Source of the DNA: Caldicoprobacter guelmensis
Lineage (GTDB): Bacteria > Bacillota > Clostridia > Caldicoprobacterales > Caldicoprobacteraceae
DNA length: 56,959 nt
Reading direction: 5' to 3'
Assembly (NCBI RefSeq): GCF_016908415.1
Contig: NZ_JAFBDW010000008.1
Span: 1-56,959, forward strand
Positions 25,665 to 33,671 of this stretch are shown piece after piece (position 1 is the first letter of the stretch; every line of letters begins with the position of its first letter). Under the pieces are notes generated by a model. The model saw only the letters and a program-made list of their open reading frames with translations, was not told where the DNA came from and did no database searches. The position numbers were made by a program, and so were the translations under genes.

Positions 25665-26537
25665 ATGAAAGAGCTACTGTTTATTGTAAATCCAATCGCA
25701 GGAAAGGGAGCGGCACTAAACAGTGTCCCTTTAATTGAATCTTTTTGTAAACAACGCCATTTTAAATATGAAATAGTAAAGACCCAATACAAAGGCCACG
25801 CTACCGCTTTGGCAAAAGATGTAAGTTCTTCGTCATATGACGCCGTTGTGGCGGTGGGCGGTGATGGTACCGTCATGGAAGTCGCAAATGGACTGGTGGG
25901 CTCATCAATCCCTATGGGCATTCTGCCTACAGGAACAGGGAATGACCTTTCAAAAAGCCTTAATATTCCTTCTAAAATCGACCAAGCATTGTCCATTATT
26001 GCGTACGGCAAACCTAAATATATAGATGCAATTTCCTACGGCAACGGTTATTTTTTCAATGTGGCCAGCGTAGGTTTTGATGCCGAGATAGCCCGGGACA
26101 TACAAAAGATAAAGCGCTGGATTCCTGGGAAGGCGGCTTACTATGTGTCAGTGTTCCTTAAGTTTATCACTTATAAACACAAAGACGTCGTGGTTGAAAT
26201 TGATGATACCAAAATTAGTACTAAAATACTGCTTTTTGCCGTTGCAAACGGCACCTATTATGGAGGTGGAATGCTTGTAAATCCAAAGGGTTCGATAGAC
26301 GATGGGTACATTGATGCTATATTGATAACGCCTGTGCCACGATTTAAATTTCCCTTTTTATTCTGGAAATTCGTCTCGGGGAAATACCTGGATTTACCTT
26401 ATGTTAGGACTTATAAATGCAAAGAAGTAAAGGTATTCAGTAAAGAAAATCTACCGGTAAACGGCGACGGGGATATTATCACAACAACTCCCGTTCAATT
26501 TTCCGTATCAAGTCGCGCTATACTCGTACTTTGCTAG
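25665..26537 (+). CDS. Diacylglycerol kinase-family lipid kinase (YegS/DgkB-like)
   Basis: This 290-residue soluble kinase of the DAGK catalytic family has NPIAGKGAA near the start, the glycine-rich VGGDGTVMEVANGL (catalytic GGDG) and GILPTGTGNDLSKSL. A C-terminal beta domain (NGTYYGGGMLVNPKGSIDDGYIDAILI) follows. It phosphorylates diacylglycerol or a related lipid at the membrane surface, recycling it to phosphatidic acid. GGGGAG precedes the ATG. It probably shares a transcript with the gene before it. Confidence 0.93.
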   Translation: MKELLFIVNPIAGKGAALNSVPLIESFCKQRHFKYEIVKTQYKGHATALAKDVSSSSYDAVVAVGGDGTVMEVANGLVGSSIPMGILPTGTGNDLSKSLNIPSKIDQALSIIAYGKPKYIDAISYGNGYFFNVASVGFDAEIARDIQKIKRWIPGKAAYYVSVFLKFITYKHKDVVVEIDDTKISTKILLFAVANGTYYGGGMLVNPKGSIDDGYIDAILITPVPRFKFPFLFWKFVSGKYLDLPYVRTYKCKEVKVFSKENLPVNGDGDIITTTPVQFSVSSRAILVLC

Positions 26538-26561
26538 ATATTTTGAAAGGGAGAGAGCAAT

Positions 26562-27077
26562 ATGGATTTGTACGTCATAGTAGAAAAATATAATCTCTTG
26601 ATCACAGGCATTTCGGCTGGATTAGCTATACTCGCTTTTTTAATCGTAATAGTTTATTCCATAAAAACTAGAAAAATTATAAGAAAATACAAACGCTTGA
26701 TGAGAGGTGTAGACAACAAAAATCTTGAGGCATTACTCATGCATTACCTTGATCGCGTCAAAAACAACGAGCTTAAAATCCAGGATTTAGAATATCTGTA
26801 TAAAAATATAGAAAAAGAACTAGAGTCCTGCATACAGAGAGTAGGAATCATAAGATATAACCCATTCGAGCAAATGGGCAGCGACCTCAGCTTTTCAATC
26901 GCCTTTTTAGACAAAAATAACAATGGAGTGGTGCTGACAGGGCTATTTACCCGAAACTCGTCTTCCATCTATGCAAAACCTATTGAAAAGGGAACTTCTA
27001 TCTATCCTTTGTCCCAAGAAGAAGTTGAAGCCATAAACAGAGCTATAAACAAATCATCCATCGTTAAAACCAAATAA
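26562..27077 (+). CDS. DUF4446 family membrane protein
   Basis: This 171-residue protein has one N-terminal membrane helix (about 14-35), a basic and helical middle part and a beta segment with VGIIRYNPFEQMGSDLSFSIAFLDKNNNGVVLTGLFTR, which is characteristic of DUF4446. Such proteins are common near the origin in Clostridia. Function unknown. It ends before the hairpin at 27105-27146. Confidence 0.85.
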   Translation: MDLYVIVEKYNLLITGISAGLAILAFLIVIVYSIKTRKIIRKYKRLMRGVDNKNLEALLMHYLDRVKNNELKIQDLEYLYKNIEKELESCIQRVGIIRYNPFEQMGSDLSFSIAFLDKNNNGVVLTGLFTRNSSSIYAKPIEKGTSIYPLSQEEVEAINRAINKSSIVKTK

Positions 27078-27104
27078 TCGTAAAGCTTTAAAAAACTAAA
27101 GAAT

Positions 27105-27146
27105 AAAACACCTCCGTACAAGAAAAAATATTAGCGGAGGTGTTTT
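27105..27146 (+). terminator. Hairpin with T-run whose 3' arm holds the ribosome site of the next gene
   Basis: AAAACACCTCCG (105-116) pairs exactly with CGGAGGTGTTTT (135-146), followed by more T. It works as a terminator for the DUF4446 unit. The right arm contains GGAGGTG, the ribosome site of the YkuS-like gene starting at 27150, so the fold would also hide that site. Confidence 0.75.
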
Positions 27147-27149
27147 TTA

Positions 27150-27443
27150 ATGAAAGTCATAGCAATTCAAAAAGGCCTTGAGCATATTAAAAACCAGCTA
27201 AACATGCTGGGATATAAGACGGTATACTATGATGAAGCCAATTTGCCCATCGATGCCGTAATATACCTTGAAGAAAACAACGACAATACATTGCTTAACA
27301 TCAACCATTATTTGTCTCAACAGTACACCATGCTAAAACCCAATTATAACCGCTCAGGCGCCATCTTAATAAATGCAAAAAACAAGAATATCGATGAAAT
27401 TGTACAAATAATAGAAAGGCGTGCGTACGGCCCTTTATTTTAA
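27150..27443 (+). CDS. YkuS/UPF0180-like small protein
   Basis: This 97-residue protein fits the UPF0180 (YkuS) group: a short beta-alpha start with VIAIQKGLEHIKNQLNMLGYKTVYY, then a middle segment and GAILINAKNKNIDEIVQIIERR. Function unknown. Its ribosome site GGAGGTG lies inside a hairpin, so translation may depend on transcription from an upstream or internal promoter or on unfolding. It is convergent with yyaC and overlaps it by 9 bp. Confidence 0.7.
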   Translation: MKVIAIQKGLEHIKNQLNMLGYKTVYYDEANLPIDAVIYLEENNDNTLLNINHYLSQQYTMLKPNYNRSGAILINAKNKNIDEIVQIIERRAYGPLF

Positions 27444-28046
27444 CAAAGCAAATGATTCCGCCAGCTTTGAAAAGCTTAAATACATTCCTTTACTGATAAT
27501 ATCAGCCATGTTCATGACCAACCCCAATCTCGTATTCTGCAGTATGAGATATTCTGCAAAACCTCCCACATTTACTATACCTATTATGTACATATCTCCG
27601 ACTTTAGGCAGTTTCTTATTAACACCTGCTCCTGGAACAATAGGCCCCTTATCCACTATTATGCACCCTACTCTTTCGTAGTTGCCAAGGCATGCATCAA
27701 CGGCTATTATAAAAGGACGTCTATAATTTGATTTTATCACATCAATTGTATTTTGTAAATTTTTAGCATGAACGGGATTTTCAAGGGTGCCGTATATAAA
27801 CACATTGGGCCATCTTAACATCGAACCTAGTTTGTATCCCACCAAAGGGCCAAGGCAATCTCCTGTTGATCGATCAGTACCTATGCACAATATAATAACG
27901 CTGCTATTTTCAGAGCTGTAGGTTTCCTTAAATGTAAAAATAAACCTCTCAATAAACATCGCCAGTGCATTGGGGTTTTTAATGTCTATTATCTTACTTT
28001 CCAGCGCTTGCACTGCTCCATCTTCCCTGCCCTTCTCTTTTTTCAT
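27435..28046 (-). CDS. yyaC: YyaC-family (DUF1256) spore protein
   Basis: This 203-residue protein of the DUF1256 family is related to the GPR spore protease fold. Marks are ILCIGTDRSTGDCLGPLVG, YGTLENPVHAKNL, IIAVDACLG, and GPIVPGAGVNKKLPKVGD. In sporulating Firmicutes yyaC is expressed in sporulation and found near the origin. It supports the reading of this organism as a spore former. GGGGAAAA precedes the ATG. Confidence 0.9.
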   Translation of the reverse strand: MKKEKGREDGAVQALESKIIDIKNPNALAMFIERFIFTFKETYSSENSSVIILCIGTDRSTGDCLGPLVGYKLGSMLRWPNVFIYGTLENPVHAKNLQNTIDVIKSNYRRPFIIAVDACLGNYERVGCIIVDKGPIVPGAGVNKKLPKVGDMYIIGIVNVGGFAEYLILQNTRLGLVMNMADIISKGMYLSFSKLAESFALLK

Positions 28047-28215
28047 TTTTCCCCTAATTTTAAAAAAACATTCATCAATATAAATGTGTATGCAATTTCA
28101 TCCCAACATATACTTTTAACAATGAGAATATAAAATACTCCCATCAAAAAGCAGGATTTTTTCATTTTTTGACGAAATATCAAAAATGAGGATCTTTTAA
28201 AAATTGGAGGGAATG

Positions 28216-29352
28216 ATGATCAGGAAAAAAGTAGCATTGTTCGTTACATTAATTAGTATTATTGTTGGTATAATAACGCGCAATCATTTGCAGGAACTGT
28301 TTTTTCATAAACACAAAAATCTACAGAGCAATGATTTATTAAATAAACCCTTTTTGATAGAAGAGGGGGCAAGTGTACACTTTTTTAAAAACGGCTTTGC
28401 CGTTTCAGGTACTAATACTAAATTTTTTACACACGATGGTAAAGAAATGAACCTACCTTTTAAACCGGAAGACATGGTGCTGGTAGGCGATTCTCCTAAC
28501 ATCGATAAGTCCACTTTCCGGTATGTTCTAATAAACAACAAATTTATATATGATACAGCCACCATGCCTTTTAAGCTCGTATATACCGCCGGAGAGGGAA
28601 GCGAAGGATTTGACATGCGAGAAATGGGTGATGCGCTCCTAATCATATTAAAAACCGAAGACAAACTTTTAAGGCCTTTTTTCATTCAAAAAGATAACAT
28701 ATATGCCGTAGATTTAAATGGCATAGAAAATTCGCATTACTTAGATGTATCTTATGATCCTATTACCAGGGGGTTTTCTATTCTTGCTTTAGCTACCGAT
28801 ACCCCTTATCCGTCTAGCCGGGTTTTTAATTTTTTAAATGGTAATTCTCCCCAAGGTATGCTATCATTAAATGACCTATTGTTTTATAAAATTTATAGGA
28901 CCCAAAAAACCATCATTTTGGTTGGCATACACCAGATAACATGTTACAATATAGATGGTTCAATAAAATGGAACATCAACGCTCCCAACACCTATCTCCA
29001 TGAGGCTGTCCCTTTGGATAAGGGTTGGGTGTTATATTTCCCGAAATCAAGATTTAATGGGGCTAATGCGCTATATGTGTATAGTGATGGTAACAGAGAA
29101 TTTCTTGAACTTCCGCATGAATTAACGAACTTACAACCATACAAAGACCAACAGTTTATAGCACTCGACAAGAATGGCAACTTGGTGACCATAAACAAGA
29201 GTGGTAATATACTTAAAACTTTTGCTTTTGATATACAACCAAGAAGAGTCTACTGGTCACCTTATGCCTCTAATTATCTTTATGTACTAAGTAGGGATAA
29301 CATGGTATATATATATTCTTTAAATAAAGCAGATTTTCGAAAGGACGAGTGA
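28216..29352 (+). CDS. Membrane-anchored propeller-like protein, possibly DUF5711
   Basis: This 378-residue protein has one N-terminal membrane helix (KKVALFVTLISIIVGII) and a large extracellular region with repeated beta-strand units such as FKNGFAVSGTNTKFFTHDGKEM, ITCYNIDGSIKW and VTINKSGNILKTF, the look of a beta-propeller. I believe it matches the DUF5711 family often found next to cvpA, but that is from memory. The start at 28216 has GGAGG at a spacing of 5; an ATG at 28213 is too near. Its stop overlaps the cvpA region. Confidence 0.68.
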   Translation: MIRKKVALFVTLISIIVGIITRNHLQELFFHKHKNLQSNDLLNKPFLIEEGASVHFFKNGFAVSGTNTKFFTHDGKEMNLPFKPEDMVLVGDSPNIDKSTFRYVLINNKFIYDTATMPFKLVYTAGEGSEGFDMREMGDALLIILKTEDKLLRPFFIQKDNIYAVDLNGIENSHYLDVSYDPITRGFSILALATDTPYPSSRVFNFLNGNSPQGMLSLNDLLFYKIYRTQKTIILVGIHQITCYNIDGSIKWNINAPNTYLHEAVPLDKGWVLYFPKSRFNGANALYVYSDGNREFLELPHELTNLQPYKDQQFIALDKNGNLVTINKSGNILKTFAFDIQPRRVYWSPYASNYLYVLSRDNMVYIYSLNKADFRKDE

Positions 29353-29354
29353 GT

Positions 29355-30059
29355 ATGAATCATATTGATTACATAATATTGTTTGTCATGCTAATATTTG
29401 CGTTAATGGGAGCATATAACGGTTGCGTGGTTTCAGGTCTCGGTCTTCTATCCTCCATTTTTTCATGGATAACCTCATTTATATTTTATCCCGTGCTTTC
29501 GAAATTTATTGTATATCACCACCCTAATTTAATAAAAACCCTCATATATTATACTGAGGGGGCCTCCAAAATTCAATCAATAGAAGAACAAGCACTCTTA
29601 GTATCATCCTTAACGCCAGAACAAATAACGAATATAGTAGATCGAGCGCAATTGCCTCCCCCCTTTAATCGATTGGTACTGGCCAATATACTAAATAGGG
29701 CTCTGCCTCATCTCTCTACTGTTGGAGAATATTTTAATTATAGCATTGCCTATATAATTCTTAACATAGTATGTTTTATAGCACTGTTTTTGATAATCAG
29801 GATGATTTGTCAAATAGGGATATCCATAGCAAAAGAGGTCTTTGGGTTACCCAGTTTAAAAAAATATGATGGACTTGCAGGTGCCGGAATAGGAATTTTA
29901 AGAGGTATGTTTTTTGTGTCTCTATTATTTTCATTAGTACCAGTTATATTGACATTAGCGCCTGTTGATATAATCTACTCTTTAATAGAAAATTCATTAA
30001 TGGGTCGATTTTTCTTTAAATCAAATATATTCACAAATTTAATAAGGGGGACCATATAA
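29355..30059 (+). CDS. cvpA: CvpA family membrane protein
   Basis: This 234-residue protein has four membrane helices (the first at YIILFVMLIFALMGAYNG), typical of CvpA/colicin V production-like proteins. The core ...SIAKEVFGLPSLKKYDGLAGAGIGILRGMF is the CvpA signature where the third helix meets the last. In other bacteria CvpA helps envelope stability; the role here is not known. AAAGGA lies 10 bases before the ATG; a GTG at 29349 overlapping the previous stop is an alternative start. It ends just before the parS pair. Confidence 0.85.
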   Translation: MNHIDYIILFVMLIFALMGAYNGCVVSGLGLLSSIFSWITSFIFYPVLSKFIVYHHPNLIKTLIYYTEGASKIQSIEEQALLVSSLTPEQITNIVDRAQLPPPFNRLVLANILNRALPHLSTVGEYFNYSIAYIILNIVCFIALFLIIRMICQIGISIAKEVFGLPSLKKYDGLAGAGIGILRGMFFVSLLFSLVPVILTLAPVDIIYSLIENSLMGRFFFKSNIFTNLIRGTI

Positions 30060-30086
30060 ATGGTGAACCCTTAACCATATTAAAAA

Positions 30087-30102
30087 TGTTTCACGTGAAA
30101 CA
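30087..30102. promoter_or_regulatory. parS centromere site 1
   Basis: TGTTTCACGTGAAACA is a perfect 16-bp palindrome matching the parS consensus bound by ParB/Spo0J. It lies about 30 bp downstream of the end of parB. Confidence 0.95.
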
Positions 30103-30111
30103 ATTTTGAAA

Positions 30112-30127
30112 TGTTTCACGTGAAACA
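30112..30127. promoter_or_regulatory. parS centromere site 2
   Basis: This is a second identical 16-bp parS, 9 bp after the first and 5 bp from the parB stop. The centres are 25 bp apart. Confidence 0.95.
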
Positions 30128-30132
30128 TTTGG

Positions 30133-30999
30133 TTATGACATCAACTTATTTATTATCCTCTCGAGATCGCTATCGCTGTAGTACTCCATCTGAATGATTC
30201 CCTTTTTCTTGCCGGGAGTAATTTGAACTTTAGTCCCAAAACGTTCTTCAAGAGCTGCTTCAAGTTCTAATAAATAACCCGGCTTTTTCATAACTTGCTT
30301 CTTATCGCCTTTTTTTGTCCCATCTATACCATTCTTAATATCTCTTACTACTTTTTCTACCTCTCTAACGCTCAAGCCATCCTCCACTATCTTCTTTGCA
30401 AGCATCAACCTTGCTTCTTCATCTTCAACGGCTAACAAAGCTCTTGCATGGCCAGCAGATAATCTGCCATCCTCCAAATAACTCTTTATTTCCTCGCTCA
30501 AAGAGAGGAGCCTTAAGGCATTAGCCACTGCAGACCTGCTCCATCCTATCCTCTCCGCAACTTGTTCTTGAGTAAGACCATATTCCTCTATCAATTGACG
30601 TATTCCCTGTGCCTCTTCTATCGGGTTCAAATCCTCTCGCTGCAAATTTTCAATCAAAGCAATCTCTACAAGCTCCCTCTTATCAACATCCCTCACAATA
30701 GCCGGTATATGCGTTAAACCCGCAAGCCTAGCTGCCCGCCATCTTCTTTCCCCCACAACAATTATGTATCTCCCGTTATGAGGTTTCACTATAATAGGCT
30801 GAACAACGCCATGTTGTTTTATAGACTGTGCAAGTTCCATTATCTTTTGTTCATCAAAGCGCTTCCTTGGCTGATTAACATTAGGATCAATATCAGTTAT
30901 TTTTATTTCTTTAACTGTTTCTTTCTCCGAAAAATCCGTTTGCTCATCATAGGTTTGAAGTAAAGCATCCAGTCCTCTTCCCAATCCACGCTTTGCCAA
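30133..30999 (-). CDS. parB: Chromosome partitioning protein ParB / Spo0J
   Basis: This 288-residue CTP-dependent DNA clamp loads at parS and helps segregate the origin. Domains are an N-terminal ParA-stimulating tail, the CTP-binding core with GERRWRAARLAG, the helix-turn-helix TQEQVAERIGWSRSAVANALRLLSL, and a C-terminal dimer domain (KKGIIQMEYYSDSDLERI). It begins directly at the parA stop and has two parS sites beyond its end. Confidence 0.97.
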   Translation of the reverse strand: MAKRGLGRGLDALLQTYDEQTDFSEKETVKEIKITDIDPNVNQPRKRFDEQKIMELAQSIKQHGVVQPIIVKPHNGRYIIVVGERRWRAARLAGLTHIPAIVRDVDKRELVEIALIENLQREDLNPIEEAQGIRQLIEEYGLTQEQVAERIGWSRSAVANALRLLSLSEEIKSYLEDGRLSAGHARALLAVEDEEARLMLAKKIVEDGLSVREVEKVVRDIKNGIDGTKKGDKKQVMKKPGYLLELEAALEERFGTKVQITPGKKKGIIQMEYYSDSDLERIINKLMS

Positions 31000-31773
31000 C
31001 TAAATCGCCTCCTTGTTATTCTCAATAAACTCCTCTGCAAGTTCGCAATAAGCAACAGCGCCTACACATTTAGGGTCATACAATGTTATTGGAAGTCCAT
31101 GACTTGGAGCCTCTCCTAGCCTGACATTCCTGGGAATGATGGTTCTATAAACTTTATCTCTAAAATGTTTTTTCACATCCTCCACGACCTGAATGGAAAG
31201 ATTAGTCCTAGCATCAAACATGGTCAACACTACTCCCTCAAGCTCCAATGATGGATTCAATTTCTTTTTCACTATGTTTATTGTGTTAATTAGCTGGCTT
31301 AGGCCTTCAAGGGCATAATATTCGCACTGAATTGGCACCATTACCTTATCAGAAGCAGTCAAAGCATTGATAGTGAGAAGCCCTAAAGAAGGAGGACAAT
31401 CGATAAATATGTAATCATATTCATTTTTAATGGGTTCAATAGCCCTCTTCAAAATGGTTTCTCTCGCGATCATAGGTACCATCTCTATTTCAGCCCCGGC
31501 AAGTTGTATATTTGAAGGTATGAGATCTAAATTTTCAATTTTGGTAGATATTATGGCCTCCCTGGCATCAACACCATTTATCAAGACATCATAAATAGAA
31601 CAATTTATCCTGTTCTTATCAATACCCACTCCACTGGTGGTATTGCCCTGCGGATCTATATCTATGGTCAACACCTTCTTACCCAAAGCCGCTATACATG
31701 CACTCAAATTCACATTCGTCGTGGTCTTGCCCACCCCACCCTTTTGATTGGCAATGGAGATTACCTTAGACAT
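31000..31773 (-). CDS. parA: Chromosome partitioning ATPase ParA / Soj
   Basis: This 257-residue Walker-type ATPase has KGGVGKTTTNVNL (deviant Walker A with the signature lysine), DIDPQGN and IDCPPSLGLLT. It binds DNA non-specifically as an ATP dimer and with ParB moves the origin; in Bacillus it also acts on DnaA. It is followed without a gap by parB. A terminator at 31866-31907 separates it from noc, so it probably has its own promoter in 31774-31865. Confidence 0.97.
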   Translation of the reverse strand: MSKVISIANQKGGVGKTTTNVNLSACIAALGKKVLTIDIDPQGNTTSGVGIDKNRINCSIYDVLINGVDAREAIISTKIENLDLIPSNIQLAGAEIEMVPMIARETILKRAIEPIKNEYDYIFIDCPPSLGLLTINALTASDKVMVPIQCEYYALEGLSQLINTINIVKKKLNPSLELEGVVLTMFDARTNLSIQVVEDVKKHFRDKVYRTIIPRNVRLGEAPSHGLPITLYDPKCVGAVAYCELAEEFIENNKEAI

Positions 31774-31865
31774 GAAATTTACAACCCCTTCATTTAATTT
31801 TTAAACTTAAATCTTCAATCTATATTATATTAAAACATCATTCTAATTTAAAGGGTAACAAAAAT

Positions 31866-31907
31866 AAAATACGGCACCACCAAATTTCTTTGGCTAGGCC
31901 GTATTTT
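31866..31907 (-). terminator. Terminator between noc and parA
   Basis: AAAATACGGC (866-875) pairs exactly with GCCGTATTTT (898-907), with an inner CCAAA/TTTGG stem. On the minus strand it ends in TTTTATTTTTG, a good T run. It would end noc transcription. Confidence 0.8.
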
Positions 31908-31930
31908 ACTTTGAAAAAATATAAACATTT

Positions 31931-32761
31931 TTATATAAACTTTGGTATTTTTACAATTATTTCCACGCTATCCTCTCTATCGATTTGAGTCATCTCTGGA
32001 TTAAGACCGTATTCCTTTATCATATTTACAGCCTTTTTAATAGTGTTTATAAAAATTCTTACATCATTATTGGTTTTCTGTTTTAACCTGGTACGCTTTA
32101 CACTGTTAAGCTTATTGGACTGAAGCTTATCCAATACTTTTTCCACCAACATCTCTGTCTCTTTTACGTTGTACTTCTTACTTATGACCTGCTGAAGTAC
32201 CTTCAACTTCATATCATCATCTGGCAACCTCAACAAAGCCCGGGCATGCCTTTCTGATAAATTATTTTCCAGCAACATCTTTTTTATATTATCTGGGAGC
32301 TTCAAAAGGCGCATCTTATTGGCAATGGTGGATTGATTCTTTCCTATTCTTTTGGCCAATTCCTCTTGAGTAAAACCATGGTCATGTATCAAACAGGCAT
32401 ACCCCATTGCCTCATCTAAATAATGCAAATCCTCCCTCTGAAGGTTCTCAATCATAGCCACAATTGCTGAATCACTCTCGTTAACATTTAAGACTATCGC
32501 AGGTATGTAATCCATCCCTATCATTTGACAGGCTCGTAAGCGCCTCTCACCAGCAATCAGCTCATAAGCATCAGAACCGACTCTCCTCACAGTGATAGGT
32601 TGCAGCACCCCATACTGTTTTATGGACTGGGATAGTTCCTCCAATCCCTGCTTTGAAAATTCTTTCCGCGGTTGATAAGGATTTGGCCTTATTTTTTCAA
32701 TCGGTATTTGCTGAACCATCATACAATTGTCCGATACGCCTTTTTTTATAACCCTCAACAT
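31931..32761 (-). CDS. noc: Nucleoid occlusion protein Noc (ParB paralogue)
   Basis: This 276-residue ParB-family protein has GERRLRACQMIG (CTP site) and the helix-turn-helix TQEELAKRIGKNQSTIANKMRLLKL. Its position between rsmG and parA is that of Bacillus noc. Noc binds NBS sites (ATTTCCCGGGAAAT) to block division over the chromosome. The N-terminus (MLRVIKKGVSDN...) is shorter than in Bacillus but includes a basic-hydrophobic stretch that may be a membrane-binding helix. The start at 32761 has GGGGG 9 bases upstream; the ATG at 32776 lacks one. No NBS site was seen in the window. Confidence 0.87.
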   Translation of the reverse strand: MLRVIKKGVSDNCMMVQQIPIEKIRPNPYQPRKEFSKQGLEELSQSIKQYGVLQPITVRRVGSDAYELIAGERRLRACQMIGMDYIPAIVLNVNESDSAIVAMIENLQREDLHYLDEAMGYACLIHDHGFTQEELAKRIGKNQSTIANKMRLLKLPDNIKKMLLENNLSERHARALLRLPDDDMKLKVLQQVISKKYNVKETEMLVEKVLDKLQSNKLNSVKRTRLKQKTNNDVRIFINTIKKAVNMIKEYGLNPEMTQIDREDSVEIIVKIPKFI

Positions 32762-32888
32762 CTCTATCGCCCCCATTCAATTATTTATACTATTCGCCAT
32801 AAATTGTTAAATTCCTTCTTATTTGTTTAAATTTTTTTAAAAATTTTTATTTATTATATTATATCTGCAGTTTCCTTTCTTTATTTCT

Positions 32889-32918
32889 ATATTTCTTCAT
32901 ATTTCTTCATATTTATTC
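32889..32918. repeat. Three tandem 10-bp repeats
   Basis: ATATTTCTTC occurs twice in a row, then once more with one change (ATATTTATTC). It lies in the noc upstream region. Low-complexity; function not known. Confidence 0.6.
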
Positions 32919-32928
32919 GCCGAAACAA

Positions 32929-32956
32929 AAAAATCGCCATCACAATGGCGATTTTT
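32929..32956 (-). terminator. Terminator overlapping the rsmG stop
   Basis: AAAAATCGCCAT (929-940) pairs exactly with ATGGCGATTTTT (945-956). On the minus strand seven T follow. The rsmG stop codon lies in the stem-loop. Confidence 0.85.
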
Positions 32957-33671
32957 GAGGTTTCCCGGGTGCCCGAGGATAATTATCTGGAGTCTTCCTA
33001 TCTTTCCTTATAACCACTATGTTATGCGTTTTCTCTGAAAAAGGGACATCAATACCTTTTATCCCAACAAAGCTCCCACCTAAAATATCAATTGCATTTT
33101 TTGATTTCTCAAGCTCTTCCAAAGCTCCTGGTCCTTTATATGATAAAAAAAGCCCTCCCAGGCGTAAAAAGGGTATACAGTACTCACACAGTATTCTGAG
33201 AGGAGCAACCGCCCTCGATACCACTATATCGAACGCCTCTCGGTATTGAGAATGCCCCAACACCTCCGCCCTTCCATGAACAGCCATTACTTTATCAAGC
33301 TTTAAAGCCCTTATCACTTGATTCAAAAAAGCCACTCGCTTTTTCGACGAATCAAGCAACACCATATTCAGTTCAGGAAGGACTATTTTTATAGGAATGC
33401 CGGGAAAGCCAGCACCTGATCCTACATCTAAAACCCACCCTTTTTGATGAAAACTATCCATCGTCAATACGGAAAGAGAATCCAGGAAATGCTGTATCAC
33501 AATCTCCCTAGGTTCAGTAATAGCGGTCAAATTTACTTTCCGGTTATATTCCATTAAAAGATATATATAATTCCTAAACTGCTCCACTTTCACATCATCT
33601 ATATCTATACCCCATTTACTAAGGCCAGCCTTAAGAAGCTCCATTTCGCTACCGAGGTCTTCCATCGACAT
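32940..33671 (-). CDS. rsmG: 16S rRNA (guanine527-N7)-methyltransferase RsmG
   Basis: This 243-residue SAM-dependent methyltransferase (GidB) methylates G527 of 16S rRNA. The SAM motif is DVGSGAGFPGIPIKI near residue 75. It also has VTxITEPREIVIQHFLDSL and SRAVAPLRILCEYC. TGAGGAGG precedes the ATG, which overlaps the mnmG stop by 23 bp. The C-terminus ends in a basic, Pro-rich tail. Confidence 0.97.
   Translation of the reverse strand: MSMEDLGSEMELLKAGLSKWGIDIDDVKVEQFRNYIYLLMEYNRKVNLTAITEPREIVIQHFLDSLSVLTMDSFHQKGWVLDVGSGAGFPGIPIKIVLPELNMVLLDSSKKRVAFLNQVIRALKLDKVMAVHGRAEVLGHSQYREAFDIVVSRAVAPLRILCEYCIPFLRLGGLFLSYKGPGALEELEKSKNAIDILGGSFVGIKGIDVPFSEKTHNIVVIRKDRKTPDNYPRAPGKPQKSPL

Noticed and set aside
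30060..30132. Mobile-element inverted repeats
   Set aside because: The repeated 16-mers are perfect parS sites beside parB, a better explanation.
32950..32970. Noc-binding site (TTTCCCGGG)
   Set aside because: Only the left part of ATTTCCCGGGAAAT is matched; the right arm is missing and it lies in rsmG coding sequence.
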